Of a stretch of DNA of 64,000 nt, positions 36,601 to 43,981 are shown piece after piece. This stretch comes from CALKJU01 sp046349355 (GTDB lineage Bacteria > Pseudomonadota > Alphaproteobacteria > Geminicoccales > Geminicoccaceae). The notes under the pieces were generated by a model. That model saw only the letters and a program-made list of their open reading frames with translations. It was not told the DNA's origin and ran no database searches. Location of the stretch: assembly GCA_046349355.1 (NCBI GenBank), contig JAXMCM010000017.1:1-64000 (forward strand), written 5' to 3'. Position numbers and translations under genes: made by a program. Position 1 is the first letter of the stretch, and the number at the start of each line of letters is the position of its first letter.

Positions 36601-39600
36601 TGCCGGCACATGCGGATGAGCCGGGAGCAGCTGCTCGATCCGGCCTGGGACGACAGCTCGGTGCTCGAGCCCGAGGATCGCGAGCGCTACTGGCGCAGCA
36701 TCGCCGAGCTGACGCCGGGACAGCCAGCGAACAGCCTCGAGTGCCAGCCGACGCTGCCCGACGGGCGGCGGCCGATCGAGCAGTGGAACCATCGCGGCTT
36801 CTTCGACGCCGACGGGCGACTGGTCGAGGTCCAGGCCGTCGGGCGCGACATCACCGAGCAGCGCATGGCCGAGCAGGCGCTGCTGGCGAGCGAGGAGCGC
36901 TTCCGCACGATCGTCGAGGACCAGATCGAGCTGATCGCCCGCTTCGATCCGGCGTATCGCTTCACCTTCGTGAACCGCGCCTTCGCCGAGCATGTCGGGC
37001 GGCCGGCCGAGTCGGTGCTGGGCACCTCCGTGCTCGAGATGCTGACGCCCGAGCAGCAGCGCATGTTCCGCAGCCAGCTGGCCGAGCTGACGCCGGACAG
37101 CCCGACCGTGGCCTACGAGACCGAGGTCGTCGGCGAGGACGGCCGTATCCGGCACGAGGCCTGGACCGACCGGGCGCTGTTCGATGCCCAGGGGCGGCTG
37201 GTCGAGTACCAGTCGGTCGGCCGCGACGTCACGGCCGAACGCGAGGCGGCGGAGATCCTGCGCGCCAGCGAGGAGCGCTACCGGGCGGTCGTCCAGGACC
37301 AGACCGAGATCATCGGCCGGTTCGACGCGAACTTCCGCCTCGTCTTCGCCAACGAGGCGCACTGCCGGATGCGCGGCCGCAGCTTCGAGGAGATGGTCGG
37401 CGAGGACTATTTCGATTCCGTGCCGGACCCGCTGCGCGGCGACCTGCGCCAGCGCCTGCTGGCGCTCACGCCGGACCATCCGGTCGACGTCGGCGAGAAC
37501 GAGAAGATCATGCCGGACGGCACCTGGCGCTGGTACGCCTGGACCAACCGGGCGCTGTTCGACCGTGCCGGGCGGCTCGCCGGCTACCAGTCGGTCGGCC
37601 GCGACATCACCGAGCAGAAGCTGGCCGAGCGGGCCCTGCGCGAGAGCGAATCGGCGATGCGCGCCATCGCCGAGGGCGTGCCGGTGCCGCTGGCCATTGC
37701 CCTCCTCGACCGCCCCGAGATCCTGTTCGTCAACGCCCGGGCGATGGAGACCTTCGGCCTCGGGCTCGGCGAGCAGAAGGAGCAGATCGAGCGGGTCTGG
37801 GTCGATCTCGACGACCGCGTCCGGCTGCTGCGCGAGGTCGCCGCCGGCCGCGATGTCGACGGTGCCGAGACCCGGATGCGCCACGCCGACGGGCGCGAGC
37901 TCTGGGTGCTGTTCTCGGCCCGGCGCATCACCTACCGCGGCCAGCCGGCCTTCCTTGCGGTGATGACCGACATCACCGAGCGGCGGGCGACGGAGGAGGC
38001 GCTGCGCGCCAGCGAGACAAGGCTCGCCGCCTTCCTCGAGAACGCGCCGGTCGGCATGTACCTCAAGGACGCCGACGGCCGCTACGTGATGGCCAACACC
38101 GAGATGGCCAAGGTGTTCGGCCGGCCGGTGGCGGAGATGCTCGGGCGGGCCGCCGGTGACGTGCTGTTGCCGGCCGAGGCCGAGCTGGTCCGCGCCTACG
38201 ACCGCGAGATCCTCGAGCGTGGCGTGCCGTCGGTGCACGAGGAATATCTCGAGGGCCTCGACGCCTACGCCTGGACGATGGTGATCCGCTTCCCGGTCAG
38301 GGACGCCAGCGGCCGGATCACCCACATTGGCGGCTTCGACGTCGACATCTCGGCGCAGAAGCGGGCCGAGCAGTCGCTGCGTGCCAGCGAGGCGCGGCTG
38401 GCCGCCTTCATGCAGCACGCTCCGGTCGGCGTGTACCTGAAGGACCTGCGCGGCCGCTACGTGCTGGCCAACCCGGAAATGAGCCACGTCTTCGGCAAGC
38501 CGGCCGAGGCGATGATCGGCCGCACCGCCGCCGACACCGCCTTCAACCACGACCTCGAGCTGATCGCCGAGGCCGAGCAGGAGCTGATGCGGACCGGCCG
38601 GCCGGTGGTGCGCGAGGAGTACACGCCGGGGGTCGAGGCCTACCGGTGGAGCATCGTCATCCGCTTCGCCCTGCGCGATCCGGCCGGGACGATCACCCAC
38701 ATCGGCGGCTTCCACGTCGACAACACCGCCCAGAAGCGGGCCGAGGACGCGCTGCGCGAGAGCGAGCAGCGCTTCCGCCGCTTCGCCGAGGCGCATCCGG
38801 TGCCGCTGCTGGTGCTGCGCCAGGCCGACACCCGGGTCCTGTTCGTCAACCCGGCCTATCTCGACCTCTTCCAGGTGAGCTGGGACGAGCTCGACACTCT
38901 CGACAAGACGACCTTGTGGGCCGACCCGGCGGACCGCACGGTCTACATGGCGGAGCTGCAGCGGGCCGGCGAGATCCGCGGCCGCGAGGCGCTGGTCCGC
39001 CGCCGCGACGGCGAGGTCATTCCGGCCTCGCTCAGCTCGCGCCTGATCGAGTACGGCGGCGAGCCGGCGCTGGTCACCAGCGTCATCGACCTCAGCCGGC
39101 AGAAGGCCGCCGAGAGCGAGATCGAGCGGCAGCGCGAGGCCCTGCACCAGTCGGAGAAACTGGCGGCGCTGGGCTCGCTGCTGGCGGGCGTGGCGCACGA
39201 GCTCAACAACCCGCTGTCGGTGGTGGTCGGCTATTCGAGCATGCTCGAGGAGTTCGCCCCCGACGACGCGAGCCGCCGGCGCGCCGAGCGGGTGCATGCG
39301 GCGGCTGACCGCTGTGCCCGGATCGTCAAGGCGTTCCTCGCCATGGCCCGGCAGAAGCCGCCGGCCTTCGGGCCGGTGGCGCTGAACCATGTCGTCGACG
39401 CGGCGCTGGAGCTGTCCGCCTACGGCCTGCGGACCGCCGACGTCGAGGTCGTGCGCGCGCTCGACCCGGAGCTGCCGGCGGTCTGGGGCGATGCCGACCA
39501 GCTGCACCAGGTGATCACCAACCTCGTGGTCAACGCGCAGCATGCGCTGCAGGAGATCGCCGGTCCGCGCCGGCTCACCGTGCGGACCGAGCGGCGCAAC

Positions 39601-40248
39601 GGCGATGTCCTCGTCGAGGTCGCCGACAACGGGCCGGGCATGGACGCGGAGCTGCGCAAGCGGATCTTCGAGCCGTTCTTCACCACCAAGCCGCAGGGCA
39701 TGGGCGTCGGCGTCGGCCTGTCGCTGTGCCACGGCATCGTCGCCAGCCATGGCGGGCGGATCGAGGTGGCAAGCGAGCGTGGTGCCGGCAGCCGCTTCCG
39801 GGTGGTGCTGCCGCTGTCCACCGCCCCGGCGGCGGCGACGGACCCGGCCAACGGCGGACCGAAGGGCGGGCGCGGCCGCATCCTCGTCGCCGACGACGAG
39901 ACCGAGATCGCCGACCTCGTCCGCGAGGTGCTCAGCCGCGAGGGCTACGAGGTGACGGTGGTGCGCAGCGGGCGCGAGGCGCTGGCCGCCCTCGGCCGCG
40001 GCAGCTTCGACGTGGTGATCAGCGATCTCAGGATGCCCGACCTCGACGGTCCGGGGCTGTGGCGTGAGCTGAAGGCGTCACGTCCGGAGGTGGCGGAGCG
40101 GATGGTGTTCATCACCGGCGACACCCTGGGGGCGGACGCCAGCCGCTTCCTGCGCGAGGCGACGGTGCCGGTGCTCGACAAGCCGCTCGACCTGGCGCAG
40201 CTGCGGCGGCAGGTGGCGGAGATGGTGGCGCATGGCCGTGGCCACTGA
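33625..40248 (+). CDS. Giant multi-PAS hybrid sensor histidine kinase
   Basis: 2207 residues. Membrane helices at about 30-53 and 376-398 bracket a ~320-residue periplasmic sensor region resembling Cache domains. About eleven PAS/PAC modules follow, starting near residues 452, 580, 700, 828, 957, 1085, 1211, 1338, 1459, 1585 and 1709. Next come the HisKA domain with His1858 in GVAHELNNPLS, an ATPase domain (VNAQHAL, VADNGPGMD, GMGVGVGLSLCHGI) and a C-terminal receiver with Asp2134 in VVISDLRMPD. TTG 33625 is used; GTG 33667 with GAGGA upstream is an alternative start. Adjacent OmpR regulators may receive the phosphate, although the attached receiver suggests a phosphorelay. Confidence 0.92.
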   Translation: MTSPNSPAEDPPRLVTPDSGGELAARWSRLLVLGLAPAVLLIGALAVWQLLSLRSDYLEALGQTALEQSETVDGAVADAAEHLAQLRLVAEARLAGDLSGSTSPLLPYVRPESDDPVRETVAGLYLDAVAEQPWRDRAANLVARSELLQRPGGREELEAALALAEPMWLAHSIMPALRWSYYFSAGRDLVLMYPWVPSSELVRHQGFSELGAWFDSWFQFEILTGALPENNPQRTSYWTSAYEDGNGAGWMISHCAPVYVGDRFAGMVGTDILLSYFDDLLRGGGFGAGRAWLVSNAGQVISVADRPFAAGSKPPVIAEALPADLRGMPTAELLDPAERFHRIGSQWVMAQPLRHAPWTLLWTVPASEVRATVLWRFLPSALLVAGVLAAGAGALWLLQRTLVQPAMRLADHVRAQGAAAVDLPVPAQMPPPWSELAAEISAAFRARREVALVNARFLAAGESLVDGLAIWDADDRLVYHNSRYPMHLTENLRNVLKLGVRFEDWIEAGLAQGPIYHPDMGPDFKERRLRMREQAISDHEHQLIDERWVRLRESRMAGGGRVLLTSDITERKRRERDLAVLATAIEQVGDSVEIATSDYRLIYVNPAFTRLTGYTSEEAIGHTAAEILRSRHHDAAFWADMDATIRRGETWTGGLISRHKDGHDLVQEATISPLRGADGSLTHFVAVKRDVAERRRAEQALRQSEERYRGVVEAQTEFIIRQRPDGTLSFANEAYGRHLGMTQAQLLDPAWNDLTALPEEEQRASKAAWAAMTPENPVNEIELHPRMPDGRRCIERWSERGIFDAAGKLVEIQAVGRDVTAEKAAKAALRASERLRDAVLAAALDCVVGMDAEGRIVEFNPAAERTFGHSRADAMGKLLDELLIPQRMQGSHRDGLRRHLETGRSRILGKRLELPARHADGREIPVEVVVVSTPTPDGDRYLAYMRDISDRKRAEAAIRESEERYRSVVESQSEFIVRMTPRGRLLFVNDAYCRHMRMSREQLLDPAWDDSSVLEPEDRERYWRSIAELTPGQPANSLECQPTLPDGRRPIEQWNHRGFFDADGRLVEVQAVGRDITEQRMAEQALLASEERFRTIVEDQIELIARFDPAYRFTFVNRAFAEHVGRPAESVLGTSVLEMLTPEQQRMFRSQLAELTPDSPTVAYETEVVGEDGRIRHEAWTDRALFDAQGRLVEYQSVGRDVTAEREAAEILRASEERYRAVVQDQTEIIGRFDANFRLVFANEAHCRMRGRSFEEMVGEDYFDSVPDPLRGDLRQRLLALTPDHPVDVGENEKIMPDGTWRWYAWTNRALFDRAGRLAGYQSVGRDITEQKLAERALRESESAMRAIAEGVPVPLAIALLDRPEILFVNARAMETFGLGLGEQKEQIERVWVDLDDRVRLLREVAAGRDVDGAETRMRHADGRELWVLFSARRITYRGQPAFLAVMTDITERRATEEALRASETRLAAFLENAPVGMYLKDADGRYVMANTEMAKVFGRPVAEMLGRAAGDVLLPAEAELVRAYDREILERGVPSVHEEYLEGLDAYAWTMVIRFPVRDASGRITHIGGFDVDISAQKRAEQSLRASEARLAAFMQHAPVGVYLKDLRGRYVLANPEMSHVFGKPAEAMIGRTAADTAFNHDLELIAEAEQELMRTGRPVVREEYTPGVEAYRWSIVIRFALRDPAGTITHIGGFHVDNTAQKRAEDALRESEQRFRRFAEAHPVPLLVLRQADTRVLFVNPAYLDLFQVSWDELDTLDKTTLWADPADRTVYMAELQRAGEIRGREALVRRRDGEVIPASLSSRLIEYGGEPALVTSVIDLSRQKAAESEIERQREALHQSEKLAALGSLLAGVAHELNNPLSVVVGYSSMLEEFAPDDASRRRAERVHAAADRCARIVKAFLAMARQKPPAFGPVALNHVVDAALELSAYGLRTADVEVVRALDPELPAVWGDADQLHQVITNLVVNAQHALQEIAGPRRLTVRTERRNGDVLVEVADNGPGMDAELRKRIFEPFFTTKPQGMGVGVGLSLCHGIVASHGGRIEVASERGAGSRFRVVLPLSTAPAAATDPANGGPKGGRGRILVADDETEIADLVREVLSREGYEVTVVRSGREALAALGRGSFDVVISDLRMPDLDGPGLWRELKASRPEVAERMVFITGDTLGADASRFLREATVPVLDKPLDLAQLRRQVAEMVAHGRGH

Positions 40249-40254
40249 GACGGC

Positions 40255-40290
40255 GATCGCGCCGGAACGGGGGCCCGCTCCGGCGCGATC
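40255..40290. terminator. Strong hairpin between convergent kinase and DUF1127 genes
   Basis: GATCGCGCCGGA (40255-40266) pairs perfectly over 12 bases with TCCGGCGCGATC (40279-40290). Placed between convergent stops, it may serve both directions. No U-tract on either side. Confidence 0.55.
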
Positions 40291-40321
40291 CGGCGGTTGC
40301 GATCGGCGGGCGTCGCCGATC

Positions 40322-40579
40322 TCAGTAGTCGTCACGCGCCCTCAGGAGGGTCGGCCCGACCGGCGCCACCGGATGGCTCGCCACCTCCCACGGCACCCAG
40401 CCGATGTCCTTGCGGACATGCTCGGGCAGGGCGTTCAGCTCGGCCACGCGACGGGCCATCCGCCGCCGCTCCGCCATCCGCCGCATCACGCCGGACGCCA
40501 TGTGCATCATCGCCATGGCCATGCCCGACAGGGTACCGGGCTCGGCGATCCGGAAGCCGTGACCCAGGGTCCGTTCCAT
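40322..40579 (-). CDS. DUF1127 domain small protein
   Basis: 85 residues. The C-terminal part has the DUF1127 (YjiS-like) pattern RRVAELNALPEHVRKDIGW, preceded by a Met-rich segment (MAMAMMHMASGVMRRM). These small Arg-rich proteins are abundant in alphaproteobacteria; some bind RNA and affect phosphate or carbon metabolism. ATG 40579 is chosen for the GGAG upstream; ATG 40609 is possible. Divergent from the response regulator at 40741. Confidence 0.7.
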   Translation of the reverse strand: MERTLGHGFRIAEPGTLSGMAMAMMHMASGVMRRMAERRRMARRVAELNALPEHVRKDIGWVPWEVASHPVAPVGPTLLRARDDY

Positions 40580-40740
40580 CGTCGTCTGCTCCACCGTTGC
40601 GGGGCGCACCTTGCTGCCCCGGACGGCGCTGTTGTCGCCATGGCGGATTTCGCTCCGATGTCGTGGCCGGCACCGGCATGTTTCAATTGTCCTGAGCTGC
40701 CGTCGCCGCGGCCGGCCCGGGCGCCAGCAGGGATCTCGTG

Positions 40741-41463
40741 ATGGCCGAGCGGCAGCGCATCATCGTCGTCGACGACGAGCCCGACATCCGCGAGATGCTG
40801 CAGGACTACCTGACCCAGCACGGCTACGCGGTGCGGGCGGCGGCCGACGGCGGCGAGGTGACCAGGCTGATCGGCGAGGGCCCGGCCGAGCTGTTCGTCC
40901 TCGACCTCAACCTGCCGGGCGAGGACGGGCTCGCCATCGCCCGGCGGCTCTTGGCGGCGTCGCGCGTCGGGATCGTCATGCTGACGGCCCGCGGCGACCT
41001 CGACGACCGCATCCGCGGCCTCGAGACCGGCGCCGACGACTATGTCGTCAAGCCGGTCGAGCCGCGCGAGCTGCTGGCGCGCGTGCGCAGCGTGTTCCGC
41101 CGGCTGGCGGCCGAGGCTGCGCGGCGCGGCGCGGCGGCGGCGCCGCCGACCCGGCGGGTCCGGTTCGGCCGCTGCCAGCTCGACCTCGACGGCCACCGCC
41201 TGTGCGCTGCCGACGGCGAGGACGTGCCGCTGACCGCCATGGAGTTCGATCTGCTGGAGACGTTCGCCCGGCACCCCGGCCAGGTCCTCAGCCGCGACCG
41301 GATCTCCGAGCTCGCCCACAACCGCGCTTGGCAGCCCAACGACCGCAGCATCGACATCCGGATCACCCGGCTTCGCCAGAAGATCGAGCCGGACCCGGAC
41401 CACCCGACGGTGATCCGCACCGTGCGCGGCGAGGGCTACCTGTACGATCCGGGCGGCGGCTGA
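40741..41463 (+). CDS. OmpR family response regulator
   Basis: 240 residues. Receiver with VVDDEPD, phospho-acceptor Asp55 in FVLDLNLPGEDG, MLTARGD and VVKPVEPRE; winged-helix domain with NDRSIDIRITRLRQKIE and TVRGEGYLY. ATG 40741 lies seven bases after AGGGA; a GTG three bases earlier is less well spaced. It is similar in layout to the regulator at 32763, and the two flank the hybrid kinase, so it is a second candidate partner. Confidence 0.92.
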   Translation: MAERQRIIVVDDEPDIREMLQDYLTQHGYAVRAAADGGEVTRLIGEGPAELFVLDLNLPGEDGLAIARRLLAASRVGIVMLTARGDLDDRIRGLETGADDYVVKPVEPRELLARVRSVFRRLAAEAARRGAAAAPPTRRVRFGRCQLDLDGHRLCAADGEDVPLTAMEFDLLETFARHPGQVLSRDRISELAHNRAWQPNDRSIDIRITRLRQKIEPDPDHPTVIRTVRGEGYLYDPGGG

Positions 41464-41473
41464 GGCGGGACGC

Positions 41474-42007
41474 TCAGTCGAGCCGAAGCCGGCCCCAGTG
41501 CTCGATGCAGTATTTGCGGAACCAGAAGCTGTAGCGGTCGGGCGAGGCGGCGATGTCGGCGCGCAGCGCTTCGGGCCGGATCCAGTCGTAGCCGTCGGCC
41601 TCCTGCGGGTCGGGCCGGACAGGGCCGTCGTAGAGGCCGAGGAAGACGTGCACCACCTCGTGCTCGATCATCGCGTTGTCGAGCTCGGCCCGGTAGTGGA
41701 CGGTCAGCGCGAACTCGAGCGGGCAGTCGATGCCCATCTCCTCGCGCAGGCGGCGCCGCGCCGCCTCGTCGACCGGCTCGCCGGCGCGCGGGTGGCTGCA
41801 GCAGCTGTTCGTCCACAGCCCGCCCGAATGGTACTTGCCGACGTGGCGCTTCTGCAGGAGCGTCCGGCCGCGCGAATCCCGCAGGACCACCGACAGGGCG
41901 CGGTGCAGCAGGCCCTGGCGGTGCGCCTCCAGCTTGCCGGCGAGCCCGACCTCGCGGTCGTCGGGGGTGACGAGGATGACGCTTTCGGCAGCGTCGACGA
42001 GGCTCAT
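41474..42007 (-). CDS. idi: Isopentenyl-diphosphate delta-isomerase, type I
   Basis: 177 residues, a Nudix-fold type I IPP isomerase. Catalytic Cys70 sits in TNSCCSHP (residues 66-73), and the second catalytic acid is Glu117 in IEHEVVHVF; the Nudix-like segment is RRRLREEMGI. It interconverts IPP and DMAPP, balancing precursors for carotenoids, quinones and hopanoids. Cytoplasmic. Converges on the response regulator with ten bases between stops. No other isoprenoid gene is in the window. Confidence 0.93.
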   Translation of the reverse strand: MSLVDAAESVILVTPDDREVGLAGKLEAHRQGLLHRALSVVLRDSRGRTLLQKRHVGKYHSGGLWTNSCCSHPRAGEPVDEAARRRLREEMGIDCPLEFALTVHYRAELDNAMIEHEVVHVFLGLYDGPVRPDPQEADGYDWIRPEALRADIAASPDRYSFWFRKYCIEHWGRLRLD

Positions 42008-42071
42008 CCGGGTGGCTCCGGTTCCTTGAGGGCGCGCCTGCCATAGCGCGCCCGTGGCGGCCGGGCGAGCC

Positions 42072-43034
42072 CTAGCGAGTCTCGCGGACCCGGCCCGAGA
42101 CCAGCAGGAGGCCGAGGATCAGGGCGCCGAACAGGATCGCCCGCCAGCCGGCCGAGGCGTTCACCACCGTGATGAGCGCGGTGATGGTCACCAGCAGGAT
42201 CGAGCCGGCGATGGTGCCGAGATAGGTGCCGCGGCCGCCGAGGATCGAGGTGCCGCCGAGGACCACCGCGGCGATCGAGCCCAGGAGGTAGGGCTCGCCG
42301 ATTCCGACATAGCCCTGCCGGTTCATGCCGAGCAGCAGGAGCCCGGTGAGGCCGGCGCACAGGCCGGACATGGCGTAGGCGGCGATCATCGTCGGGCCGA
42401 TGGCGACGCCGGCCAGCCGGCTGGCGCGCTCGTTGGTGCCGATGGCGTAGAGCCAGCCGCCCATCACGGTGCGGTGCAGCAGGAAGGTCGCGGCGACGGC
42501 AACGGCGATCCAGGTGACGATCGTCATCGGCACGCCGAGCACGCGGCCGTTGGCGAGCAGGTCGACGGTCGGGTTGGTCGAGGAGATGGCGCTGCCGCCG
42601 GCGATGAGGATCAGCGCCCCCTGCAGGATCGTCGCCGTGGCCAGCGTCAGGATCAGCGGATGGACGCGGAGCAGGATGATGCCGAGGCCGTTGACCAGGC
42701 CGATGGCGGTGGCGGCGGCGAGCACGAGGACGACGCCGACGAGTCCGGTCGGGTCGGACTCCGGCGACAGCAGCGGCGTCATCATCGCGGTGAAGGTGAT
42801 GACGCTGGCAACCGAGAGGTCGATGCCGGCGGCGATCACGACGATGGTCTGGCCGGCGGCGACAATGCCCATGACTGCCGCGAGCTCGAGCAGGTAGCGG
42901 AGATGGCCGGGCTTGGCGAAGCCGGGCTTGACGATGCCGGCGACGATCCAGACCGCGGCGACCAGCAGGTAGGTGAGGGTGACCCGGTGCAGCAGCACGC
43001 GGCCGAGCGGGTGGGCGCGCAAGGTCGCCAGCAT
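42072..43034 (-). CDS. Ribose-type ABC transporter permease
   Basis: 320-residue RbsC/BPD_transp_2-family permease with about eight to ten hydrophobic helices. Family motifs visible: AAGQTIVVIAAGIDLSVAS, GTNERASRLAG and VVLGGTSILGGRGTYLGT. Last gene of a leftward operon; its ATG shares one base with the stop of the preceding permease. Forms a heterodimer with that partner. Confidence 0.92.
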   Translation of the reverse strand: MLATLRAHPLGRVLLHRVTLTYLLVAAVWIVAGIVKPGFAKPGHLRYLLELAAVMGIVAAGQTIVVIAAGIDLSVASVITFTAMMTPLLSPESDPTGLVGVVLVLAAATAIGLVNGLGIILLRVHPLILTLATATILQGALILIAGGSAISSTNPTVDLLANGRVLGVPMTIVTWIAVAVAATFLLHRTVMGGWLYAIGTNERASRLAGVAIGPTMIAAYAMSGLCAGLTGLLLLGMNRQGYVGIGEPYLLGSIAAVVLGGTSILGGRGTYLGTIAGSILLVTITALITVVNASAGWRAILFGALILGLLLVSGRVRETR

Positions 43035-43975
43035 CAGGGTTTCCGCAACAGCCGCGCGCCCATGGCGGCGACGATGATCAGGCCCTTGGCGACGTACTGT
43101 GCGACCGGCGGGAAGCCCATGAAGAACATGACGTTGATCAGGATGGCGAGGAGCAGGCTGCCGGCGATGGCGCCGCGGATGGTGCCCTGGCCGCCGAGGA
43201 AGCCGACGCCGCCAAGCACGGCGGCAGTGATCGAGTCGAGGGTCAACGGTCCGCCGATGACCGGGTCGCCGGCACCGGTCTGGGCGGCGACGTAGACGCC
43301 GGCGAAGCCGGCCAGCGCACCGGAGATGGCGTAGGCGGCGATGCGGGCGACGGCGACGTTGACGCCGCTGCGGAAGGCGCCCTGCGGGTTGTCGCCGGCG
43401 GCGTTGATGGCGTGGCCCAGGGGAGTCGCCTGCAGCAGGCGCCAGGCGACGAGCAGGATCACCAGCAGCAGCAGGGCGGTCGGCGTGTCGCCGGCCAGCG
43501 CGTCCGACAGCCAGGACGGCATCGAGCCGCCGGGCTTGGGCATGACCAGGAGGGCGGCCCCGCCGATCAGGAAGGAGCCGGCCAGGGTGACGATGATCGC
43601 CGGCAGCCTCAGCAGAGCGACGATGGTGCCGGTGGCCGCACCGACCAGCGCCCCGGTGCCGACGACGGCGACGATCCCCAGCGAGGCGCCGAGGGCGGTG
43701 TCACCGACCCAGGTCGCCGCCAGCACGCAGCCGAGGCTCACCATGGCGCCCATGGCCAAATCGATGCCGCCCATCAGCATGACGAGGGTCTGGGCGATGG
43801 CGACGACCGCGACCGGGAACCAGTTCTGGGTGAACCGGGCGACACCGGAGATGCTGAGCAGGCCCGGGTGCAGCCAGGCGTAGACGACCAGCAGAACGGC
43901 CAGCAGGCCGTAGAGGGTGACGAGCCCGGCGTTGCGCCGCCAGAACAGGCGGGCCTGGAGCTGCAGACCGCTCAT
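43034..43975 (-). CDS. Ribose-type ABC transporter permease
   Basis: 313 residues, same family as its downstream neighbour: AQTLVMLMGGIDLAMGAMVS, AAGDNPQGAFRSGVNV, and LGGVGFLGGQGTIRGAIAGS. Having two distinct RbsC-type permeases rather than one homodimer is typical of fructose, xylitol or autoinducer-2-like and some pentose systems. Seven bases downstream of the ATPase gene. Confidence 0.92.
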   Translation of the reverse strand: MSGLQLQARLFWRRNAGLVTLYGLLAVLLVVYAWLHPGLLSISGVARFTQNWFPVAVVAIAQTLVMLMGGIDLAMGAMVSLGCVLAATWVGDTALGASLGIVAVVGTGALVGAATGTIVALLRLPAIIVTLAGSFLIGGAALLVMPKPGGSMPSWLSDALAGDTPTALLLLVILLVAWRLLQATPLGHAINAAGDNPQGAFRSGVNVAVARIAAYAISGALAGFAGVYVAAQTGAGDPVIGGPLTLDSITAAVLGGVGFLGGQGTIRGAIAGSLLLAILINVMFFMGFPPVAQYVAKGLIIVAAMGARLLRKP

Positions 43976-43981
43976 GCCGGC

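Noticed and set aside
32713..39750. 2345-residue minus-strand frame opposite the hybrid kinase
   Set aside because: Composition is His/Arg/Gly/Leu-rich without domain pattern, and the plus-strand kinase shows clear PAS, HisKA and receiver motifs, so this is a codon-bias shadow.
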